This document shows, piece after piece, positions 20,999 to 32,950 of a stretch of 64,000 nucleotides of DNA. Numbering within the stretch: position 1 is the stretch's first letter; the number at the start of each line of letters is the position of its first letter. Source of the stretch: Margaritifera margaritifera (lineage: Eukaryota; Mollusca; Bivalvia; Unionida; Margaritiferidae); the NCBI GenBank assembly GCA_029931535.1, contig JAQPZY010001436.1, forward strand, positions 2,569,001 to 2,633,000, in the 5' to 3' direction. The notes beneath the pieces are model-generated. The model was not told the origin of the DNA. It was given only the letters and a program-made list of their open reading frames with translations, and did no database searches. The translations under genes were made by a program, and so were the position numbers.

Positions 20999-21795
20999 AC
21001 ATAGTACGCTTACAATTTTTATACAGTTTTCAACAGATGATGAAATGAAACATATTCAAATATCGGTCTAAACATAGGTATACAAAACTGTTATACTGAT
21101 CTGAAAAATGCTTTTCTTCCCCAGCATCTCGTTTGAATCAGTTTCCTATTTATGAAATGAGTGGGCTACAATTTATCACAAAACCTTTTCATTGCTACAT
21201 GTATTTAGGAAACTGGCCTTCAATATAGCCATTATAGGCTGGTCTAAGCCCAGGACTGTAACACATTGTGATCAGCGAATCAGCATTTAATTTAGTTATT
21301 TTCTCCTCTCTTAGCCCAAGCATTCGTAAACAGCGAATGCATTGACAGTCCGAAGGCATAAAAGATGCTAGTCAGTTGTATCATTAAATGTATAAGCATA
21401 TTCGATTACCACATCGTCTTGTTTTTTTTGATAGAACAATGGTAATGTTAAATATTATTTCATAGTGTAGCTACACACTGCTCACGTGAATAATAATGAA
21501 AGCAAATGAATTTAACACTGGCTAAAAGAGTTGAAATTGACTATCTGACGATAGAAATCTAGAATATAGCGCAACAATCTGAAGTTTAGAACAAGTAATA
21601 CTTTAGTAAATGTTTCGTCACTACTGGCATGCGGATGGACAACAATCTACACCAATCGCAAAAATAGAATGGGAGGATTACACAATAATCACTTTTCTGA
21701 TGTTATACAAAAGGAACTAACAATATATCAGCCATTAATTTATTCAAACAATCTCTTCACTTCAAGTAATCCAGCATATGAACATAAAAGATTGC
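20999..21795. other. Intergenic DNA, no gene seen
   Basis: AT-rich, no recognisable coding. Ends in a weak TATA-like CATAAAAG (about 21784) just upstream of the CBM14 remnant. Confidence 0.45.
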
Positions 21796-21799
21796 TAAA

Positions 21800-22064
21800 A
21801 TGAAAATGAACAAAAACATAATAGTCAGGTTTCTTGTAATTGCTTTAATTAATCTGGCTGTTGCAGACAATGTCTGTTAAGACAGTTTTTGTCCTGGAAT
21901 AGAGAAGGGATTCTACAGACTGTTTCTTGTCTTATGTATGTGTGAGAGACACTGATATGACGTATAACTGTCCATCTGGGAAAAAGAAAAAAAAATCCAT
22001 GTTAAGGAAAGAACCTATGTTGCACTTGGATTCGTGACTGATAATATAACTAAATTTGTCGGTA
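21800..22064 (+). pseudogene. Secreted CBM14 (peritrophin-A) gene remnant: signal peptide and first chitin-binding domain
   Basis: An ATG at 21800 opens MKMNKNIIVRFLVIALINLA followed by VADNVC, a clear signal peptide, then a TAA at 21878. The same frame goes on with DSFCPGIEKGFYRL. After a one-base shift it reads YVCVRDTDMTYNCPSGKKK. Cys...GFY...C...YNCPSG is the CBM14 chitin-binding pattern (six Cys, aromatic before the CP-G turn). One stop and one frameshift make this a pseudogene, or a homopolymer assembly error at 21925-21935. A similar signal-peptide plus CBM14 exon occurs at 27785. Products of this type bind chitin in shell, cuticle or gut linings. Confidence 0.65.
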
Positions 22065-22177
22065 TGTACATTCAATAAAGACAGATAAAAAGAGGGCAAT
22101 TAATAGAAGCTTATTATCAAAAAGTGTTGATTGGAAAGTATTACTTTCTCTATTCCAAAAGATCTAGCTCTCGGTGA

Positions 22178-22329
22178 CTGTCAAACAAGGTGTCATCAAC
22201 AGTTCTCAAAGAATATCTAATTAGGCATGATGGACACAGGTTAGATGTCAATTCTGTCTTCCGAATTATCTCGATGGAAATGGTTCTAGCACACGGGAGT
22301 CTTTCCTAAGTATCTTTACTTGTTGCTTT
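22178..22329 (+). pseudogene. Possible Cys-rich second-module remnant of the CBM14 gene
   Basis: The sequence reads GDCQTRCHQQFSKNI, then in another frame CQFCLPNYLDGNGSSTRESF followed by LSIFTCC. The spacing C..LP..LDG....TRE....F..C resembles the 'YPSC.xLPDG....GR.W...Y..C' module seen intact at 30404-30524. It lies 100 bases downstream of the signal peptide/CBM14 remnant. Similarity is weak and the frame is broken. Confidence 0.35.
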
Positions 22330-23610
22330 TGATGTGTAAAATTAGCATCATTAGCACCTAACATTTCAAGGAAAGCATAATTAAACAAAACTACAGTGCG
22401 TTCAGGGGAAAATCGTTACTGATAACAATCGTAATTATCAAGCTTACAGAACGAGGGATGGTACACTATGGTTTTCTGCATGCGTAGGTAAGTTTTTCCA
22501 GTTTTGGTTTGTCTTAATTAGTCAACATTTCCTTGTAAAAAAATGAAAAAAAAATGATCTGTTTGGACGTTAGGTTGTTTATCAGTTTCATTGGCTAAAA
22601 TACAGCTTTTTGCTGACGGTTTAAATGATGGGTCCTAACCTGAAGCTGTGAGCAAATGATAGATGTAAAATCGTTGCTCATCTGAATGAACGCAATCGAA
22701 AAACGAGGTTACTTATTACTTTACTAAAATCTACGTTAAACGTTGCATGCCCTTTTACTCGTGATTTCAGAATTGAGAGCGCATTTGAACTGAAATATGT
22801 ATGCGTTTCGAAATAGTCAGGATCGAGTAGAGGCCAAATCTATAATTACACGTGACGGTACTAATGAAATAATAATAAACAATATGAACACACGTGATAT
22901 ACTCGGTACATGTGGAATAGTAAACAATATGATGATGATGATGATAATAACTTTTTTTCATCATCAGACATGATTGTTCATAAAACATACCTTACAGTCA
23001 TGAGGTAGGGAGATGGTAGTTACAGGCTTGTCCCTATACCCGATCGTGACTACATAAACATATGCAAATAAATAAACAAATACAAAAATAAATATGACAT
23101 ATTTATCGCTTTCAAGATGCGCAATTCCACTGTACAAATTATAATACTATTCCCAGCATGCAATTTTATTCTAATGTATGATGTTATTTAACGTCAGAAC
23201 GGAAGTGAATCTTATTTCATTAAAGCTATCTGGGTTCTTAAGTTGAGCCGCTTTTCGGAAAAAAATTATAAAATTGTTTCATTGACATAAAAAAATGGTA
23301 CAGGATCTAGTTTCACAATTTCTATCGTGGAGAGTCTGATCCAGTAAAATTAATGAATATTATTCTTAATGAAAAGTTTTGTCCTTCAGAATGAAGAGTC
23401 GTTGTTATCCCAATGTGTTCAGATACGTACAATATATAATTTTACTGTTTTAAAGGTCGAAAGCACAGAAAAGAGTGGATTTGCAACGAAAAATACGTAT
23501 GTAATAACACAAAACAAGCGTTTTACTGTTTTTCCTTTACATGTGCAAACCGTCACACTCAGACCATGGAGAATCATCTATCTCATAGAAAATCAATGCA
23601 AATAAAGACA
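22330..23610. other. Intergenic DNA, no gene seen
   Basis: AT-rich. (ATG)n-like patch at 22929-22945. Open frames at 22767-22988 (minus) and 23369-23605 (plus) show no recognisable motif. Confidence 0.45.
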
Positions 23611-23616
23611 CGAACA

Positions 23617-23745
23617 GTTTATACTCGTGTATAATCCGGGTCCGAATGCAAACAACATAGACCCTGATCTGCCAGCGCATTATGCGACGGCAGATCTGGG
23701 TCTATTCAGTTTGGAATTGGCATAGGATTATACGCGAGTATAGAC
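23617..23745. mobile_element. Short inverted-repeat (MITE-like) element
   Basis: GTTTATACTCGTGTATAATCC at 23617-23637 is repeated inverted at 23725-23745 with two mismatches. A second inner inverted pair (CCAGATCTGCC type, about 23664-23700) gives a long hairpin of 129 bases. No flanking duplication was confirmed. No coding. Could also be a structured repeat left by a larger DNA transposon. Confidence 0.6.
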
Positions 23746-23750
23746 GGTAA

Positions 23751-23945
23751 TTGGAAGGCACGATGGTAGACGTGCCAAGTATATTGAGTACTAACGGATC
23801 AAAAATTGGATTCTGTGTTATGGGTAATGAGGCAAATGCCCATATCCTCTGCTGTATGTTGTCACACCCGGAAAATGAGATGGCTTTGACAATGTCGAGT
23901 ATAGAAACGGTCCCGATCCAAAATATCTTTTTAAGTTACAAATAA
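23751..23945 (+). repeat. Second copy of the MSSIETV dispersed repeat
   Basis: The open frame of 64 codons includes TMSSIETVPIQNIFLSYK, similar to the minus-strand frame at 18245-18505. It begins just after the inverted-repeat element at 23617-23745, so that element may form its edge. Confidence 0.5.
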
Positions 23946-24344
23946 AACCTTAATTACACTTGACATAATGAAACTAGGAGACATGGGTATTTTGATAATT
24001 AATGCAATCTTGTGTTAAAAATTATGAGGATTACAGGAGTAACAAAAGAAGTGATTGAAGGTAATAATTATTTAATTAACATATAAAGATGATGTCGTAA
24101 TTTGCGGCGTGCCAAGCCAATAAGTTGTCCTGATTCTTTTAATTTTACTTTTCCTTAAGTCTGTATTATTTATCAGTTTTGCCATTTCACAAAATTATTG
24201 CCTATTTGTCTTCACTTTCGGTCTTATTTTTCATTTTTGGAGCAACCATTAGGTGCTGTTGAGATTGATTTTGTTATAATATTAGAGGCAAGAAAATATT
24301 ACTTCTTAGAAAGTAAATTCAATTAGGAAACATCTCTTGCGTAT

Positions 24345-24473
24345 TATAAGAGGTCAACCGTATAACACTAATAATGTGTGAAGTCGGTATAAGAGGTTAA
24401 CCGTATAACACTAATAATGTGTGAAGTCGGTATAAGAGGTCAACTGTATAACACTAATAATGTGTGAAGTCGG
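24345..24473. repeat. 43-bp tandem repeat, three copies
   Basis: The unit TATAAGAGGTCAACCGTATA... with GTGTGAAGTCGG end is repeated three times, almost identical (one or two substitutions). High identity implies recent expansion. Confidence 0.95.
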
Positions 24474-24685
24474 CTTTGTCCCAAACAAAAAAACTAGCGT
24501 TAAATGTTAATACGCAAAGAGAAATATAGGAAGATATCTACAGTGCATGATGCAAATTGATTAGTTTTGACTCATTGGTTTTTGTGGTTCTAATCGAATA
24601 AAACTATTTTAGGCGTAATTTATATATTAGTATATGCTTTTTGTGTCGTTTTGAGCGTGTAACCATCACATACTAATACATGGCT

Positions 24686-24739
24686 AACCAGTGCAAATGT
24701 GTCATGCGTGTGCCTTGTCACGTGCGGTATCAAACTTTC
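24686..24739 (+). pseudogene. Exon fragment matching the Cys-rich module of the CBM14 gene
   Basis: Reads NQCKCVMRVPCHVRYQTF, closely matching NQCKNVTCIPCHVRY in the exon at 30404-30524. The nucleotide match is also strong over about 50 bases, followed by loss of similarity. It is an isolated piece with no open continuation, so it marks a deleted third gene or exon copy between the remnants at 22 and 28 kb. Confidence 0.6.
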
Positions 24740-24782
24740 TGTTATTTATTCATAACGTTTAGTTGAATGGTAGGAAATGTTG

Positions 24783-24790
24783 TATAAATA
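24783..24790 (+). promoter_or_regulatory. TATA-box-like element
   Basis: TATAAATA is followed ~35 bases on by ATCAGCACT, an initiator-like context. It directly follows a chitin-binding exon fragment. Downstream frame 24869-25147 lacks an ATG near its start and is unrecognised. Confidence 0.3.
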
Positions 24791-24889
24791 CACAAAGTAC
24801 ACGTTGGTGAGGTTACTATCAGCACTCCTCATTGATCGTCCTCAAAGTATATTCCTAATACGAAGCTATTGTTGTTTTCGCGTTTCGCG

Positions 24890-24969
24890 CTGTGTTATCA
24901 CATATCAAGCACTCTGAAACACGTATATACTGTGTTATCACATATAAAACGCTCTGAAACACGCATATG
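24890..24969. repeat. 40-bp direct repeat, two copies
   Basis: CTGTGTTATCACATAT(C/A)AA followed by CTCTGAAACACG(T/C)ATAT occurs at 24890 and again at 24930, with about 85-90% identity. Confidence 0.85.
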
Positions 24970-25549
24970 CTACAATGCAGAACGACCGTCTATCTTGTAT
25001 TTAACAAAAAAGTTCACAATGATTATAATACAGTTGTCATGCACTGAACCATATCACGTGCTTCATAATTGTATACGACAGAAAAGAACAGCAAGATACT
25101 ATAATTATCATGTCCCGCTGATCCATGTCGCTAGATGGCGCTTATAAGATAGCACTGTAGTAAATGTTCGGACAGGCCGATATTATTGATTTTACTGTTG
25201 ATATTGATTCTATTTCACGAAACGTTTTTGAACAGGAAATAATTGAATAAATTAAATTTACACATTGAATCTATTCAACGTTTATTTAGTAAAATATTCA
25301 GGTGTGGTCGTTGAATAACGAAACTTTTACAAAGTGTTATAGAATTTGTAACCGTATAATTGCCGATATCGTGTATTGCACAGTCTTATATTTGAAATAC
25401 AGTGCCTATAATAGTGACCTCTTCATTAAAGGTGAATGTTACATTAGTTTAATGTGTGCATTACAATGGGCCTTAATCTACCGTGCCTGTCGTTGCTCGA
25501 AGAAAACTCTATATGAAAGAATAGTATCCAAAAATATGCGTATCAAACC

Positions 25550-25553
<4 letters not shown>

Positions 25554-25641
<88 letters not shown>
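25554..25641. repeat. (TAA)n microsatellite
   Basis: About 29 repeats of TAA/ATA with one interruption (AAATAA at about 25598). Confidence 0.98.
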
Positions 25642-25643
<2 letters not shown>

Positions 25644-25962
25644 GATGTTGATAATGACGACGATGATGGCATACAAATGATGATATAATGAAGCAGAAAA
25701 TGTCTTGTGTTACGGTTGATCAGAAGAGCACTAGTAAATGAATACTGAAGATATACTTTTATCTTGGTCATAAGCAGAATATAAAAGGTATTTTTTTGAA
25801 GACTATCGCTGCATATTACGTACCAGAATTAAAGTAGATTAAACACAAAAAGGGGTGGGGATATATGATTATAGCTGTTGCAAATATTTTTCGACTGTGC
25901 TTATTGACTTTAAACAATAAATGAATATAGCATGTGTTATATTTAATTCATTTCTTGCATCG

Positions 25963-25994
<32 letters not shown>

Positions 25995-26001
25995 GAGAGA
26001 G
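25963..26001. repeat. (GA)n microsatellite
   Basis: About 19 GA repeats with a single C interruption. Confidence 0.98.
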
Positions 26002-26770
26002 TGGCTCATTTGGATATACTAAACCAACCTTAGGTAAATCTAGTTCTTAATATATCTGCTTGCGGCGCCAGCCTTTGAATATACAAAGAAAACGGTGCAG
26101 TTTTGTAGACCAAGAAAATTGTCTTTTCATTAAGCGTTGATAAATATAGCCATAAAAACGTTCAAGACTTCCCGGAGTTAAAGGTATGTCTGGCTAATGA
26201 CATCAGGCAAGTACTTCATGCTGGTCTCCGAATTAAGGTATAAAAGATACCTAAGTTGGTAAGTGGACCTTGAGTGCACTGTTTATAATGTCTTTGAGCC
26301 TTGTGGTGTCAGGTTAGATGCCTTGGAAGGCCAGGGATATATATATATATAACTGGTTTGAGGCGTACAAAGTTGTGTCGTGAACAGTTTAAATATCGGA
26401 TTTTCACATGTCACTGCATATCTTTACCGGGATATAATTTATATTTTATTTTTTGTAGATGGCATTGATTTTTCGACACGCTCGGTGTCTATCCTTTGTT
26501 CCCAGACTCAACTAAGGTCAAAACATTTTGGTTCTCTGCGTGATAGGCACGATAGTCCTTAATTTATTTTTGTTATACGACTTTGTTGGGGTGATGGCAG
26601 CGTAAAATTGATATGTAGTTTACACGTTATTAGACCGTTTATCAATTTTTTCTTCTTTCTTTCTTCTATTTTTTAACCTTTATTTGTGTATTTCTCCGTC
26701 ATTCAAACACACAGGAGTCAGGAATTTCACTTCACTTTTGTGTTTAGTGTTAGTTTTGGTGGATGTAAAT

Positions 26771-26811
<41 letters not shown>
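26771..26811. repeat. Compound (TA)n(TG)n microsatellite
   Basis: An (AT)n block passes directly into (GT)n; both about 10 repeats. Confidence 0.97.
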
Positions 26812-27199
26812 TTTAGTTTCTTTTTGTCGTAGAATCATTTTCATATGCACTTGTGTGTATAGAGCTCGTATGTGCTTGAGTATATGCGTGAAACACATGA
26901 TCACTTATAGCACTATAAACTTTGATGTGCAAGTAAGAAAATTATATATGCATTTGAATATGAAACATTGTAATATTTACACGTACCTACATGTGTGTCA
27001 TAGAGCCTTCCATCTGTCTTTTGACGTCACTATCAAATCGTAGTGGAATATTATCTGTGCCTTGTAGTTGTGCTTTTCACATAGCCAAGTAGTACTACGA
27101 GAACCAAGGCTCAAACACACGACCATAGGATTAGGGGGTATTTCTTCAAGACCAACGTTATAATGAACTAGGTTATAACCATCTACATCTCAATGGGTA

Positions 27200-27202
<3 letters not shown>

Positions 27203-27274
<72 letters not shown>
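27203..27274. repeat. (AT)n microsatellite
   Basis: Uninterrupted AT dinucleotide run of 72 bases. Confidence 0.99.
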
Positions 27275-27277
<3 letters not shown>

Positions 27278-27703
27278 TCCAATGGACGCACGTGCTGTAG
27301 AAAATATGTGCATTTTATACCCATATATTGTAAAGAGACATATACTGCTAGAACATGGGCAACAACTGGAATATGCACCTATCATACACCTCCTGCAAGT
27401 AAAAATGGAACCACCTCCTTTTAAAGGTAGTACTTTTATTTATTCATTTCAGTACGGCTTAGTCTTTCTTTCTTTTTTTTTTTGTCTTTTGGAAAACGCA
27501 GCAGATTAAATGTCAGGTCAATCTGAATTCCATCGTCTCTCCCAACAAACCCGAGTGTTGTCATTTAAGGTATGCCTTACATCTAGATACTTTGATTTCA
27601 AAGTTTTGTCAGTAAAAGATCTACCCATACCTAATTTGCATGTTGAACAAACACAGGAAGGGTGGCCAGACTTTTAACTCTCTTCATCACACGAGTAAAT
27701 TCA

Positions 27704-27710
27704 TATAAAA
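27704..27710 (+). promoter_or_regulatory. TATA box of the CBM14 gene
   Basis: TATAAAA lies 75 bases upstream of the ATG at 27785. The start of transcription would fall near 27735, where CAGTTCGCATTCG offers an initiator-like site. Good spacing for a short 5' UTR. Confidence 0.5.
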
Positions 27711-27784
27711 ACAAACTAGACTCTCCAGTTCGCATTCGTTGGTTTTTATATCAAAAACATCATTCATTGGGAATTTCAAAGAAA

Positions 27785-30524
27785 ATGAATTTAATATTTT
27801 TGATTTCCCTTGTATATGTTTTCGCAATGAAAGGGTTTTGCTAGGAAAATTTGTGAGGACAGTGTTTCTTTGGAATGAAAGGAAGACCTAAAGGATTGCT
27901 CCTCATTTTACCTATGTATCGGCAAAACTGCCGTGAAGTACACCTGTCCTGGAGGAAGAGTGGCTGACATGAAAACACAGATGTGTGCGCAGGAAAGACC
28001 TTTTTTGACAAGTGCACGTTGCATTTTTAATACTATATCTATCTATTTATTTTTTAAATATTGCTTCGATTTGATTTGGTGGCTATAAATACTATATTAA
28101 GGTTATTTACAAAAAAAAAAAAAAAAAAATCAAATAGGGTTCATGTCCTCAACAGAAGAAATATGTTATAAAATACAATCATTTTCTTGTTAAAAAAAAA
28201 TATATCGCAGTGCTATTATCAGAAAAAAAATTCCATATCTTTTGGAAGATGCTTATACAAATAGCAGATTTTCTCACTTTAAAATGTCAGTATTCATCTT
28301 CCCTTGCGTGGACATTTTTTTAATGGATATATTAAAGATTAAATCACTTATGCTTTCGTTTCTTAGAACTAAAAATCAAAAAGTTTCTTAAAATGGAGGT
28401 TTTATAATATCTTACTTATGATATTTCTGACAATATTGGCATTTTTTGAGCGGAAGATACAATTTTAAATGATTAAAAATAACTCTTTGGTGTAAAAGGT
28501 TTACACTTAGGAGTCCTTAATTCTTGAAAAACTAGCTCAAGAACTCTTTAAATTTGGAGAGATTCTCAATAATTTCGCTCAGACACAATAAGACCCACTT
28601 TAGGAAATAGCAGGATGTTATCACCGTATTTTAATCCTTAATATCTACTCAATGTTCAGAAAAAAAATCTTTCAGCCAAACCAAGAAGGAAGAAAAATAT
28701 CACTTTGGCAACTGTCTTATTTATTGTACTGTTGCTTGCTATGTTCGAATAACATTGACTAAATCGACTCAGTAATAAATGTAAAGTGTACATCGTTCAA
28801 TATTTTCAAGGCATGACAGGGACCATCTGGAATATCGGCGACAAAGCTCCTAATGATGGAAACTGTGCCAAGAGTCTGGATTGCATTCAGTTCTTAAATG
28901 GCAGCATTACCATGGAAATTAGAGAGTGTCCCTATTCACTTCTCTATGACGTAGAATCAGCTAAATGTCAACACTATCAGTTTGTGCATTGGGTAAACCG
29001 CGTTGACCATAAAGACCCTCGTGGGTACATTACAAGCTGCTTGTGAACAGTTTATTTATTTAGTTTTTTTTTTCATTATGTAAGCGTCAAATTGTTTCCC
29101 CTACCATAGAGAGATTGTGCCAAAGATTTTTTAAAATGACGTATTACACAAAAGTAGAAATGAATCTACGTAATGTTATAAAACAGATTCATGGGAGGCA
29201 TTTGTTTTATTGAAGATATAAATTCCAGAATAGAAATATAACGTGGGTACTTTTATTCTGCATTTGATATCTCCGTACACTTTCATTTTAAGGTAGAAGC
29301 TGAGACTATCATATATTTGTTTTAATATCCCTGATAAAAATCTACTCATAAACTGATCACAAGCTTTCGGCAGGTTTTATCAATAAAATGGACAATAATA
29401 TTTAAAACTCTTAAGGTGTTGATAGAAGATGATTGTATGCAGGCAAAAAAAAAAAAAAAAAAAATAAATAAATAAATAAATAAAAAATAAATATTTACTT
29501 TTGCAAACATGATTTTTACGTTAAGCAAGTCCTTACACGACATACTATAAAATGGTTGTATGTGAGTGACGCTTTAAGACCAACAAGGCGTACGGACAAT
29601 ATAAGCTGTCACAACACAATCAGATTTAAGCAAGTTATAAATTTGTAAACTAACTTCATTCATTTTTAAAATTATATGACTCATCAGGTCACATTTACCT
29701 TGATGAAATAAAATGTTATAACCTGAATCCTTGTAAACCCCTTACTTTCAGTATATTTTTTCATGCTCTGTATAATAAATGTTGCTTCAAGTAAGATTAT
29801 CGTGAAAAAACAAGTTCAGTGCCCCCATCCCCCTTTTTCAAAATTCAGTTATTTCAGCATGAACAATTGCTGTGTGTAAATACTCCGAATGATCTTCTAC
29901 CTTACAATAATAAAGAGCATTATCGTTATGACATATGTAAAATTAATTGTTTGGTTCACACATGGAAAAATGCATATGAATACATGAATACAATATTTTT
30001 CATATGTATATCTATTAAAAATGCGCAGAAGTGACAGCTAGCATATGCATTATCGTTAATTTTAAAAGTGAAAATTAACGGCACAGACTTAAATGTAGTA
30101 TATTGTCATGGAAAATATGAACATTATTGAAATATAAAATCTGATACTTACGAACCAATTCAGATCAGCATTAGGCCAAACACCATATCAATGTCTCCAA
30201 ATCTACACTATTTTGAGTCAGGGATTCAGTCTATTTGATTTGTTAAATAAAAAATCAGCACATTTGGCATATTTAAGCATTCTTTATAACGATTGCATTG
30301 AAGCAAACATATTTTTAAAAAATATTCTTACGATTTTCATGCATTCAATATAAAATCACCTAAGTTTGCAACAAACTTAATTATGTGTTTATTTCTTCAC
30401 AAGTGAATATGAAGAAAATCAATGCAAAAATGTTACGTGTATTCCATGTCACGTCCGGTATCCCAGTTGTGCAGAACTTCCTGATGGGATGAACCCCTGG
30501 AAAGGAAGAAAGTGGTCGCCATGA
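27785..30524 (+). pseudogene. Secreted chitin-binding (CBM14/peritrophin-type) gene, three exons, lesioned
   Basis: Exon A (27785-28011): MNLIFLISLVYVFAMKGF is a signal peptide. After a one-base shift comes ICEDSVSLE, an in-frame TGA (27876), then KDCSSFYLCIGKTAVKYTC and PGGRVADMKTQMC, a textbook CBM14. Exon B (28811-29024, acceptor TTTTCAAG): second CBM14 with NCAKSLDCIQFLNG, ECPYSLLYD and KC. Exon C (30404-30524, acceptor TTTCTTCACAAG): QCKNVTCIPCHVRYPSC then ELPDGMNPWKGRKWSP, ended by TGA. Phases agree if exon A donates at AA|GTGCAC (phase 1) and exon B at GG|GTACAT (phase 2). The product would be a secreted chitin-binding matrix protein. One frameshift, one stop and a truncated last module argue for a pseudogene; assembly error at homopolymers is the alternative. 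Confidence 0.65.
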
Positions 30525-32945
30525 AGGCCGGGTAACCTTTTAAGGACAATGTAATCACGATGACCATGGTTATCAAAGATTTAACCCATTCAGCAAGGAA
30601 TGCATTGATTTATATCTAAACAATGGAGCAAATTAGTCCGAATTATCGTGCCCACCTTTATCATGCACTTTTGAACTTCAGTCTTTGAACATATTTACGC
30701 TCGATCATAAACATAATCAAAGGTTATAAATTTAAGAGTCTTCATTGTCGAACAGACGTTAGACTGTGAGGAATAACATTAGATCTTGGCCTCTGGAAGA
30801 ATTCCTGGACTTTGCTATTCAGTTTTGTTTATGTTTTGTACGACAGTAAATAAACGTGCTTGACATATTGTTCTCAACTATTCAAGTTGAATTTTGCTCT
30901 AAACAAGCACTAGAAAAGCATTATGAGATTATATTTCTTTTTCGAAATTATGCTGAGGCGTCCACCGTATTTTATTTGAAAGGATGTAATCAAATTTTCT
31001 TTTCACTGATGAAATATAATGATTCCTAAAAGAGTTGAATATTTTCTTTTCAATTGAAATCTACTTACCGTAGATATTCTAATAGACGCCCCGGGGCGGT
31101 GCAATTTCCAAAGGGGTGTATGTTTATCAGAGGACTATTAGCATTAGTACCATCGTCCAACAGTATAAAAATAGACTCGGACGGCAGCAACAAGCCAGCA
31201 ACATACCAGTTATATTTAATCACGCGTGTAACAGCTGATCCAGTGCTGTAACTTGCCACTCGCTTTCAATGACGTCATGTGTTTACAATGGGTTGGGCAG
31301 TCGTGTAAACTCGACTCATTAGATGGTCTGTGTTGAGTTTATTTTAATACCGTACATCACTGTTTGACTGAAAACGTTCGTACATTAAATTGTTTTGATT
31401 TTTCTAACAGTCGTTGGATTACTCATGTACTGTTTTAATTATTTGGACAGATCATACTAGATATATACGGATCTATAAGCCGCGATAAGGTAGGAATTTC
31501 TTTTTTTTTTCTTTATTAGAAGGGTATCTTCTGTTAGAATAACTACGGTATATCTATCTATCTATCTATCTATGAAATGAATATGCAATTATTGAACATA
31601 CGACTGCAGAGAAAGACAACATAATTGACACATTGTTTTAGCAAAATGTAGCAAAGATCATTGAAGAGTGAATTGCGTTGGGCACAGTGTTTTCTGGTCA
31701 ATAGTGAAGGGACTATAGAAAGAAAGAAAAAACTTTTATTAAATAGCCCAAAGAAAACTGAAGTTTTACCCACCATCATCTTGTGTAATTTTACGTGTAT
31801 ACATGTTTGTACCTTGTTCTTTATTGTACTAAACATTGAACAGAATTACTGAAAGGGAAAGATCACATTCGTGTCGCATCGCATCCTTTATATCTATCTG
31901 CGTGAACAATCCTTTCGACACTTGATGCAGAGCGATTTCTTCTCCAGCCATTTCTATTTTCAGGTTTAATTTCCTCAGAAAATTGATATCTATATAAGGC
32001 TTCTCTTGAAAAAAAGTACCAATCACTAGCATCAATTATCTATTTGTTTTGCCAACACTGCAAACATTCGGCTCATTATATGTAAAACAGGCACTCTTTT
32101 CTTTTAAAACAGAAGGAAAAACACAGCGATATCTATTTTAATAGATGTGTATGAAACAACACCTGAAACGTGATTACGACTGGCACAAAAGAGATAAATA
32201 TCACGTTGGCATTATAATCATTGAAAATTAAGTCTTTTTGTTTTCGAAAACAGCAAACAAAATCTTGTCATGTCTGAAACATTGCATTTTCGACTTCACA
32301 CAGCATGAGAATAACTCTTGCACGACTGAATACAATCTGATTTCTTTTATATATAAGGATGTAAATGTAAATTTTTCAAATAACGTAATGGACTTGGCTC
32401 ACAATGTACCAATACACCAAGCTGCATCAGTCGAGCAAAGTTATGAATGGATCCACCTTGAAATTAGTTGTGAGCGGACATATTAATACATTAGATGTTT
32501 CTTACACATACATTACTGATTATATGCAAAGTAATGTAGAACAAAATATTTTTAAAATAGATAAATACGAATAACTTGTAAATATATACTGCTATGTTAC
32601 CTCATCTGTTACATACAACATGCTGAGGCATAATATAAAGGAGAGCCAGTTTAATTGGCACAGGTCCTCATGCAGTATTAGATAAAATATTTATGGATAA
32701 TGAAACCAACATTATAATTTTAATTAACTAGCTAACTAACTGTCTTACTAACTAACTTACTAACTTGCTGCTGGCTAAGTAGCCAACAAGATAAATGCTG
32801 ACTAAATCATTAAAAAAAAAATAAAACCACTTTTAGTGAGGTAAAATTTTACATAACTTTTGTAAACATGAAAATATTTACATAGAAAAACAGCGTGCAC
32901 ATTTAAAATAAAAGATTCTATTGTGACATCTTCTAGCATGATACT
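30525..32945. other. Intergenic DNA, no gene seen
   Basis: AT-rich. A short (TATC)n at about 31552-31573. The pair of opposite open frames at 31054-31259 and those near 31570-32486 show no recognisable motif. Confidence 0.45.
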
Positions 32946-32950
32946 CGAAG

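Larger units (their letters stand above)
24970..27700. other. Intergenic DNA rich in microsatellites, no gene seen
   Basis: Contains (TAA)n, (GA)n, (TA)n/(TG)n and a 72-bp (TA)n listed separately. The open frames here (25302-25688, 25478-25771, 26684-27043, 27173-27385) owe most of their length to those repeats. Nothing else recognised. Confidence 0.5.

Noticed and set aside
20628..21002. Three overlapping minus-strand ORFs of 85-124 codons
   Set aside because: Explained by a minisatellite whose unit lacks stops; periodic translation without domain features.
24345..24473. CRISPR-like array
   Set aside because: Three head-to-tail 43-bp copies without spacers, in eukaryotic DNA; plain tandem repeat.
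25302..25771. Long opposing ORFs with poly-Ile/poly-Asn and poly-Leu
   Set aside because: Created by the (TAA)n microsatellite; no other motif.
26684..27385. ORFs with IYIYIY/CVCVCV runs
   Set aside because: Translation of (TA)n and (TG)n repeats.
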